From NCBI GenBank assembly GCA_003251995.1, contig QKDT01000132.1, forward strand, positions 1-5,522: DNA of 5,522 bases, read 5' to 3'. The notes below the pieces were generated by a model, which saw only the letters and a list, made by a program, of their open reading frames with translations, was not told the origin of the DNA and searched no databases. The DNA comes from Desulfovibrio desulfuricans. Lineage in GTDB: Bacteria; Desulfobacterota; Desulfovibrionia; Desulfovibrionales; Desulfovibrionaceae. Both the position numbers and the translations under genes were made by a program. This document shows positions 1-3,898 of this stretch, one piece after another; positions within the stretch are counted from its first letter, which is position 1; each line of letters begins with the position of its first letter.

Positions 1-761
1 GTTTCGCCTGCGGCGCGCGCCACACCAAGAATTGCCCCGGTCAGCATGCCGGGCAGGGCGCTGGGCAGGATTACGCGGGCGATGGTCTGTGATTTGGTTG
101 CTCCAAGGGCAAGCGATGCCTCACGATAGGTGTCCGGCACGTTGCGCAGTGATTCCTCCGCCGTGCCAATAATGACGGGCAGGGTCAGAACCGCAAGTGT
201 AAGCACACCCGAAAGGATACTCACGCCAAATCCGCAGAATGTAACAAAAAATGAAAGCCCAAAAAGGCCAAAAACCACGGATGGCACACCGGCAAGATTG
301 TTGACGCCCAGCCGTACAAAACGGGCAAAGGCGTTACGCTTGGCGTATTCGTTAAGGTACACGGCTGAGGCCACACCCAGGGGGAATGCCAGCAGCAGCG
401 AACCCAGCGACAGTATTGCCGTACCAATGATACAGGGCAAAATACCGCCCTTGGTCATCATCTGGCGTGGAGCCTCGGTCAAAAAAGACCAGCTCAAGGC
501 AGGCAGGCCATTTTGCAGCAAAAAAGCGCACACGCCTAAAAGAATCAGGACGTTGCAAACTGCAATGGCCCGCAACAGCCAGAACATAAAGGTTTGATAT
601 TGTCCGCGGCCTTTGCCGCTGGCAAAACGCATGCGTACGCCATCAGTGTGCGGCGTCTGTTCAGCATCGTGGTGTTTGAGGTCTTCTTCCAGACGGCGCG
701 GCGTAAGCTTGATGCTCGGTCCATCGGAAGAAGCAGGGGTAAGGCGACTGGTGGCTGACAT
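1..761 (-). CDS. pstA: Phosphate ABC transporter permease PstA (partial, C-terminus beyond window)
   Basis: Inner-membrane channel subunit of the PstSCAB phosphate importer; it pairs with PstC and would dock on PstB. The 253 visible residues start at the ATG at 761, which has a good GAGGA Shine-Dalgarno about 8 nt upstream. A polar, charged N-terminus of about 56 residues precedes the first membrane helix (about 57-82, FMFWLLRAIAV...). Further hydrophobic segments lie around 108-135, 155-178 and 182-200. The EAA loop of binding-protein-dependent permeases is at 214-233 (EASLALGATK then ARVILP), and the PstC/PstA-type motif RAAGE ends the visible part (249-253). The EAA core EASLALGAT is identical to that of the neighbouring PstC. 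The family is about 280-300 residues, so roughly 60-70 C-terminal residues are missing through truncation by the window edge. It lies downstream of pstC in the same direction, after a 176-nt gap. The N-terminal extension looks longer than in E. coli PstA. The assignment is secure. Confidence 0.95.
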   Translation of the reverse strand, partial: MSATSRLTPASSDGPSIKLTPRRLEEDLKHHDAEQTPHTDGVRMRFASGKGRGQYQTFMFWLLRAIAVCNVLILLGVCAFLLQNGLPALSWSFLTEAPRQMMTKGGILPCIIGTAILSLGSLLLAFPLGVASAVYLNEYAKRNAFARFVRLGVNNLAGVPSVVFGLFGLSFFVTFCGFGVSILSGVLTLAVLTLPVIIGTAEESLRNVPDTYREASLALGATKSQTIARVILPSALPGMLTGAILGVARAAGE

Positions 762-841
762 GAATTTTTCCTCGTTCTGAACAGGCGTCATACTTCGCAA
801 CTCTTCAACTCTGCGGTCAGATCAGATTTGCATCCAAAATG

Positions 842-869
842 GTTATCTGTCCTGCGCGGATTTTTACAA
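842..869 (-). promoter_or_regulatory. Weak candidate internal promoter ahead of pstA
   Basis: Reading the minus strand, TTGTAA (869-864) and GATAAC (847-842) are separated by 16 nt. Each matches the sigma70 hexamers at 4 of 6 positions, and the pair sits about 80 nt upstream of the pstA start in the long pstC-pstA gap. Matches this weak are common by chance, so this is only a possible site for separate pstA transcription. Confidence 0.15.
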
Positions 870-877
870 GACACGGC

Positions 878-900
878 ACTCAATGCCTATAAGGCAGAGT
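878..900 (-). promoter_or_regulatory. Second intercistronic hairpin in the pstC-pstA gap
   Basis: In the pst mRNA this folds as ACTC-TGCC, a 5-nt loop, then GGCA, a 2-nt bulge (TT) and GAGT, giving 8 pairs. It lies 9 nt after the larger hairpin at 910-939. No U-run follows it on the pst strand. On the plus strand it is followed by five T's (900-904), so it could instead resemble a weak terminator in that direction, but I see no plus-strand gene to end here. Its role is unknown; RNA processing or stability is possible. Confidence 0.35.
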
Positions 901-909
901 TTTTAGCCA

Positions 910-939
910 AGAGCATGCTTATCAACATTAAGATGCTCT
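910..939 (-). promoter_or_regulatory. Intercistronic hairpin at the pstC stop codon
   Basis: An inverted repeat on the pst mRNA: AGAGCAT (939-933) pairs with ATGCTCT (916-910), and CTTA-type inner arms (932-929 with 921-918) extend the stem to 11 pairs with one bulged base and a 7-nt loop. It begins within the pstC stop codon (TAG at 940-938). There is no trailing U-run, so it is not a standard Rho-independent terminator. It fits an mRNA 3'-end stabiliser, processing site or attenuator between pstC and pstA (inference). Confidence 0.5.
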
Positions 940-1828
940 AAAGGCTGGATGTTCCTACCTGACGGTGCTTTTCGGCTATGTAGCCCGCAGCCAGGTTAAA
1001 AACCAGTGTCAGGAAAAAGAGTACTATGCCGATGGCGAAAAGTGCATGGTAATGTTCGCTACGAAAGGCCGCTTCTGCCATTTCTGCCGCAATACTGGCA
1101 GGCATGGGGCGCACCGGGTCGAGCAGCGACGTGGGGATAATGCCCGCACCGCCAGCTACCATCAGCACCACCATGGTTTCACCTATGGCGCGCGACATGC
1201 CCAGCATGACAGCGGTGCCAATGCCAGAAAGGGCGGCGGGGATAACCACGCGCACTGTGGTTTGCCAGCGTGTTGCGCCCAATGCCAGCGATGCCTCGCG
1301 CAGGTCGCGCGGCACGCCAAAAAGGGCGTCTTCTGACACGGAGCAGATGGTCGGAACGCTCATGAGCGCCAGCACCAGCGAGGCATTAAGCAGATTCAGC
1401 CCCGTGTCCGCGTTCAAAAAATCCTGCAAAAACGGCGCTAGCACCACCATACCCAAAAAGCCCAAGACAACCGATGGCAGGGCCGCGAGCAGTTCAACAA
1501 ATGGTTTGATGATGCGGCGCACATTGGGGTGGGCGATTTCGGTCAGATAAACCGCCGTCAGCACGCCCATGGGCACAGCCAGCAGCGATGACAGCACCGT
1601 CACCGAGAGCGAGGCTACCAGCAAGGGGAATATGCCAAACAGCCCCGGCTCTTCTGTGGGATACCACAAATGACCGAACAGAAATTTGAAGAAGGAATAT
1701 TCGCTAAAAAGCGGCAGACCTTCCATGAACAGAAAAATAACAATACCAGCCAGGGCAAGCAAAGAACTGCCTGCCATGGCGGTAAGGGTGACTCGCACCG
1801 CTTTTTCCTTGATGTCTCTGGAGCGCAT
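938..1828 (-). CDS. pstC: Phosphate ABC transporter permease PstC
   Basis: Inner-membrane permease that forms the phosphate channel together with PstA and receives phosphate from PstS. The 296 residues are close to the usual PstC length (about 300-320). A short charged N-terminus (MRSRDIKEK) precedes membrane helix 1 (about 19-37). Further helices lie near 64-94, 109-135, 147-165, 201-230 and 262-284. The EAA loop at 178-198 reads EASLALGATRWQ then VRVVIPA, and the conserved RAIGET at 213-218 carries the Arg and Glu typical of Pst permeases. The ATG at 1828 is supported by GGGGAG about 8 nt upstream. It lies between pstS (84-nt gap with a strong hairpin) and pstA (176-nt gap) in one direction, so it is part of a pstS-pstC-pstA operon. 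Nothing is missing or broken. The shorter gene PstA-like alternative is ruled out by a clear PstA next door and by gene order. Confidence 0.97.
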   Translation of the reverse strand: MRSRDIKEKAVRVTLTAMAGSSLLALAGIVIFLFMEGLPLFSEYSFFKFLFGHLWYPTEEPGLFGIFPLLVASLSVTVLSSLLAVPMGVLTAVYLTEIAHPNVRRIIKPFVELLAALPSVVLGFLGMVVLAPFLQDFLNADTGLNLLNASLVLALMSVPTICSVSEDALFGVPRDLREASLALGATRWQTTVRVVIPAALSGIGTAVMLGMSRAIGETMVVLMVAGGAGIIPTSLLDPVRPMPASIAAEMAEAAFRSEHYHALFAIGIVLFFLTLVFNLAAGYIAEKHRQVGTSSL

Positions 1829-1841
1829 TGCGCTTTCTCCC

Positions 1842-1879
1842 CGGCGGGTGCGGGCGGCATGTGCCGTCCCGCTCCGCCG
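1842..1879 (-). promoter_or_regulatory. Strong GC-rich hairpin between pstS and pstC
   Basis: The arms pair as CGGCGG (1842-1847) with CCGCCG (1874-1879), GCGGG (1850-1854) with CCCGC (1868-1872), and CGGCA (1855-1859) with TGCCG (1862-1866). That is up to 16 pairs, interrupted only by a 2/1 internal loop and a single bulged base at 1867. The two-base apex probably opens to a four-base loop. On the mRNA it starts about 33 nt after the pstS stop, and its 3' base touches the pstC Shine-Dalgarno (GGGGAG, 1842-1837). No U-run follows. In binding-protein transporter operons such hairpins commonly protect or end the abundant binding-protein transcript; here it could also restrict pstC translation (inference). 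Confidence 0.6.
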
Positions 1880-1912
1880 ATGCTGTGGGTGTATCGTCGG
1901 TAGCTTTTCTAC

Positions 1913-2731
1913 CTACTTGCCCAGGGGCACATAACCCACTTCAAGAACGTCCTTCTGGCCCTTGCCGGGATCCAGCAGGTAATCAACAAAAGCCTTGGCG
2001 CCGCCAGCGGGGGCACCGTTGGTGAAGACAAACAGTTCGCGGGCGATGGGCCACTGCTTGGAAAGAGCGGTAGCGGCGCTGGCGGTAACATTATTGACCT
2101 TGAGGCCCTTGGTGGACTTGTCGAGGTAGCCCAGGCCCACATAGCCGATGGCATTCTTGTTTTTGGAAACAGCCTGCACCACAGCGCCGTTAGAGGCCTG
2201 CATGAGGGCAGCGGGGTTAACGCGCTCTTCCTTCATGATCAGTTCCTGCCAGCATTCAAAGGTGCCGGAAGACGTGTCGCGTGAAATAACAACGATTTTG
2301 CCGTCCTGACCGCCAACTTCCTTCCAGTTGGTGACCTTGCCGCCGTAGATGTCGCGAAGCTGGGCAGAGGTAAGCGCTGCAACGGGGTTGGCGGGGTTGA
2401 CCACAGGAACAATGGCGTCAACAGCAATGGTGATACGGTTGGGGGTGACGCCGTTTTTCTTGGCGGCTTCAACTTCCTTTGCCTTAATATCGCGGGAGCT
2501 CATGGCAATGTTGCACTGCTTTTCGATAAGAGCCTTGATGCCGTTGCCAGAGCCGCCGCCGGAAATGCTCAGTTCCACATCAGGATGGGAGGCCATGAAA
2601 GCTTCGCCCGCTTTCTGGACCACGGGAAGCACTGTGGTGGAACCGTTGATAACAACCTGCTGGGCAGCCATAGCCGGAGCGCTGAGGCTCAGAACCGTCA
2701 AGGCAGTGGCGAGCAATTTTCCGATAGACAT
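1913..2731 (-). CDS. pstS: Periplasmic phosphate-binding protein PstS
   Basis: Binds inorganic phosphate in the periplasm and hands it to PstC-PstA. The 272-residue precursor has a Sec signal peptide: Lys5, a hydrophobic core at about 6-18, and a cleavage site after Ala22 (APAMA before AQQVV). There is no lipobox Cys, so the product is soluble. Mature-protein motifs are GSTTV at 30-34, the Gly-rich SGGGSGNGI at 57-65, SSRDI at 78-82 and SRDTSSGTFE at 150-159. These are the backbone and side-chain contacts to phosphate expected in this family. The length fits the shorter PstS subfamily rather than the about 346-residue E. coli form. The ATG at 2731 has TAGGAG seven nt upstream. It is first gene of the pst operon and is divergent from phoB. 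A Pho-box-like element facing it ends 71 nt before the start codon, so induction by PhoB~P under phosphate limitation is likely. Confidence 0.97.
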   Translation of the reverse strand: MSIGKLLATALTVLSLSAPAMAAQQVVINGSTTVLPVVQKAGEAFMASHPDVELSISGGGSGNGIKALIEKQCNIAMSSRDIKAKEVEAAKKNGVTPNRITIAVDAIVPVVNPANPVAALTSAQLRDIYGGKVTNWKEVGGQDGKIVVISRDTSSGTFECWQELIMKEERVNPAALMQASNGAVVQAVSKNKNAIGYVGLGYLDKSTKGLKVNNVTASAATALSKQWPIARELFVFTNGAPAGGAKAFVDYLLDPGKGQKDVLEVGYVPLGK

Positions 2732-2761
2732 GGATATTCTCCTACGTTTGTCGTGTTGGTG

Positions 2762-2777
2762 CCGGGTAGCTTCCCGG
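2762..2777 (-). promoter_or_regulatory. Small hairpin in the pstS leader
   Basis: CCGGG (2762-2766) and CCCGG (2773-2777) form a 5-bp GC stem with a 6-nt loop, about 30 nt upstream of the pstS start and between the Pho-box-like element and the Shine-Dalgarno. It could stabilise the leader RNA, but a stem this short could arise by chance. Confidence 0.25.
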
Positions 2778-2802
2778 TACGTTTCTCTTTTTGCCCGCCT
2801 CT

Positions 2803-2820
2803 GTTACAAAAATATGACGA
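2803..2820 (-). promoter_or_regulatory. Pho-box-like PhoB site facing pstS
   Basis: On the minus strand this reads TCGTCAT, a 4-nt A/T spacer (ATTT), then TTGTAAC. It has the 7-4-7 layout with 11-bp period of PhoB boxes (E. coli consensus CTGTCAT, 4 A/T bases, CTGTCAY). The first arm matches at 5 of 7 positions, and the second at 4, or 5 allowing the final pyrimidine. Its near edge is 71 nt from the pstS start codon. A sister copy with an identical second arm and one change in the first arm faces phoB at 2896-2913. I see no good -10 hexamer 10-11 nt downstream, so the exact promoter is undefined. Confidence 0.6.
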
Positions 2821-2821
2821 A

Positions 2822-2837
2822 ACGCAGAAGACTGCGT
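2822..2837 (+). promoter_or_regulatory. Perfect 6-bp dyad next to the pstS Pho box
   Basis: ACGCAG (2822-2827) and CTGCGT (2832-2837) are perfect inverted repeats around a 4-nt spacer (AAGA). The dyad lies one base from the pstS-facing Pho-box-like element, on its upstream side. It looks like a short operator for a dimeric regulator, or a small hairpin if transcribed. The regulator is unknown and chance is not excluded. Confidence 0.3.
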
Positions 2838-2849
2838 GAAGCTGCAAAA

Positions 2850-2878
2850 CTGTTATTTAACATGCTGAAATATATGAT
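2850..2878 (+). promoter_or_regulatory. phoB: Candidate sigma70-type promoter toward phoB
   Basis: CTGTTA (2850-2855) and TATGAT (2873-2878) are separated by 17 nt. The -10 matches TATAAT at 5 of 6 and the -35 matches TTGACA at 3 of 6, in the most AT-rich part of the divergent region. Transcription would start near 2885, giving a leader of about 90 nt and placing the phoB-facing Pho-box-like element just inside the transcribed region. The same AT-rich stretch also gives a weak minus-strand pair (GTGACG and TATCAT, 18-nt spacing), so its direction is uncertain. Confidence 0.3.
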
Positions 2879-2895
2879 ATTGCCGAATTTGTTTT

Positions 2896-2913
2896 TCGTC
2901 ACGCAATTGTAAC
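2896..2913 (+). promoter_or_regulatory. Pho-box-like PhoB site facing phoB
   Basis: The sequence TCGTCAC, a 4-nt spacer (GCAA), then TTGTAAC matches the pstS-facing element in 13 of 14 arm positions and has the same 7-4-7 layout. It ends 64 nt before the phoB start codon, almost the same distance as its partner from pstS. Recurrence in mirror-image positions upstream of two Pho-regulon genes is the best evidence that it is functional, suggesting autoregulation of phoBR. No convincing -10 hexamer lies at the usual distance downstream. Confidence 0.6.
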
Positions 2914-2965
2914 ATGCCCTCCATCAGTTTGGCGCACAAAGCCGCTGTACTCTGTTTGCGTCATA

Positions 2966-2971
2966 GAGGTG
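2966..2971 (+). promoter_or_regulatory. phoB: Ribosome binding site that fixes the phoB start
   Basis: GAGGTG lies six nt before the ATG at 2978, an ideal Shine-Dalgarno spacing. An in-frame GTG three codons earlier (2969-2971) is inside this very site, so it is very unlikely to be the start. Confidence 0.85.
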
Positions 2972-2977
2972 AAACAT

Positions 2978-3655
2978 ATGAGCCAGCAAATACTGATAGT
3001 TGAAGACGAAGCTGATATTCGTGAACTTTTGCGTTTCAATCTTGAGCGTGAAGGCTTCACTGTGCATGAGGCAGCCGATGGCACACAGGGCCTGGCCCTT
3101 GCGCGGCAGCACACCCCCGACCTTGTGCTGCTAGACGTGATGCTGCCGGGTGTGGATGGATTTGAAGTATGCCGCCGACTGGGCGCGCAGGCTGAAACCT
3201 CCCACATTCCGGTACTCATGCTCACAGCGCGCGGGGAAGAAGTTGACCGTGTGGTGGGTTTGAGCCTTGGTGCCGATGATTATGTGGTCAAACCTTTCAG
3301 CGTGCGTGAACTGATGCTGCGGGTCAAAGCCGTGTTGCGCCGTGGTGGGCGGCAGGTTGAAAGCCCTGTGCTGGAGCGGCACGGCATACGGCTACGCACC
3401 GAGGCACATTCCGCTGAGGTCGAGGGCGAACTACTGAGCCTCACGGCTACGGAATTTCGCCTGTTGGAAGATCTGCTGCGGCACGCCGGATCGGTACGCA
3501 CGCGTGAGCAACTTTTAAATAATGTGTGGGGCTATTCCTTTGAAGGCTATGCCCGCACAGTGGATACGCATGTGCGCAGGCTGCGCGCCAAGCTGGGAGA
3601 AGCTGCTCCCATGCTGGAGACGGTGCGCGGTGTTGGCTACCGCATCAAGGATTAA
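2978..3655 (+). CDS. phoB: Phosphate regulon response regulator PhoB (OmpR/PhoB family)
   Basis: DNA-binding response regulator, phosphorylated by PhoR, that activates phosphate-starvation genes. The 225 residues match the family (E. coli PhoB is 229). The receiver domain is at about 3-120: acidic pocket Glu9-Asp10, phosphoacceptor Asp53 (LVLLDVMLPG), Thr83 (MLTAR) and Lys105 (VVKPF), all present. The C-terminal winged helix is at about 128-225: LTATEFRLLEDLL leads into the DNA-recognition helix region (GYARTVDTHVRRLRAKL), and the C-terminal hairpin reads ETVRGVGYRI. I chose ATG 2978 because of its GAGGTG six nt upstream; a GTG three codons earlier sits within that Shine-Dalgarno. It is divergent from pstS, and a Pho-box-like element 64 nt upstream suggests autoregulation. 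phoR follows on the same strand. OmpR-family paralogues look similar, but pairing with phoR and pst makes PhoB the clear call. Confidence 0.96.
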   Translation: MSQQILIVEDEADIRELLRFNLEREGFTVHEAADGTQGLALARQHTPDLVLLDVMLPGVDGFEVCRRLGAQAETSHIPVLMLTARGEEVDRVVGLSLGADDYVVKPFSVRELMLRVKAVLRRGGRQVESPVLERHGIRLRTEAHSAEVEGELLSLTATEFRLLEDLLRHAGSVRTREQLLNNVWGYSFEGYARTVDTHVRRLRAKLGEAAPMLETVRGVGYRIKD

Positions 3656-3733
3656 TGGCGCAGGTTGTATGATAAGAGCAGCAATACGTTTTACAGACGA
3701 ATCCGAGGGTGCGTTGTTAACGAATTTTCAATG

Positions 3734-3764
3734 ACCTGGCGATAACCTGGCGATGAACTGTCCG
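3734..3764 (+). repeat. 11-bp-phased direct repeats in the phoB-phoR gap
   Basis: A perfect 10-bp repeat, ACCTGGCGAT, occurs at 3734-3743 and 3745-3754, an exact 11-bp period. A third unit in phase (AACTGTC, 3756-3762) is similar. Aligned on the CTG, the units are CTGGCGA (3736), CTGGCGA (3747) and CTGTCCG (3758), each followed by a 4-nt spacer. This is the geometry of tandem PhoB half-sites, although arm matches to CTGTCAT are only 4, 4 and 5 of 7. It lies 79 nt after phoB and 135 nt before the phoR start. The rest of the 243-nt gap (3656-3898) shows no convincing terminator or gene. Confidence 0.45.
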
Positions 3765-3898
3765 TGACCGGGTGACTTGAGCCACTGTTCGCTAAAATCA
3801 GCCGGACAAACGGTTGCCAGCACAAAATGTTGCGAATGCAAGGGCATAGCCAACAGGTCGAATTGTCCCATGACAGCATGTTACGAGTGAGAAAAACC

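Noticed and set aside
130..597. Open frame of 155 codons on the plus strand, antisense to pstA
   Set aside because: It is the complement of a clear permease with conserved motifs. Its product is low-complexity Thr/Pro/Arg/Lys-rich sequence with no recognisable domain, as expected from a GC-biased antisense frame.
1104..1550. Open frame of 148 codons on the plus strand, antisense to pstC
   Set aside because: It overlaps an intact pstC fully. Its Ser/Thr/Ala/Arg-rich product has no family features and no supporting Shine-Dalgarno context.
2801..2818. Plus-strand reading of the pstS-side element as CTGTTAC-AAAA-ATATGAC
   Set aside because: The second arm is poor. The minus-strand reading shifted by two bases fits better and is the one duplicated at 2896-2913.
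2349..2912. Open frame of 187 codons on the plus strand covering the start of pstS and the divergent control region
   Set aside because: Most of it is antisense to pstS, and the rest is the promoter region containing both Pho-box-like elements. The translation shows no recognisable domain.
3711..3730. Terminator-like CGTT/AACG stem with T-rich tail after phoB
   Set aside because: The stem is only four pairs with an AT-rich inner part and an interrupted T-run, too weak to call a Rho-independent terminator.
3870..3876. Exact PhoB half-site on the minus strand (ATGACAG, complement of CTGTCAT) just before phoR
   Set aside because: No second arm lies 11 bp away on either side, so it lacks the direct-repeat structure that PhoB needs. 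A lone 7-mer is readily found by chance.
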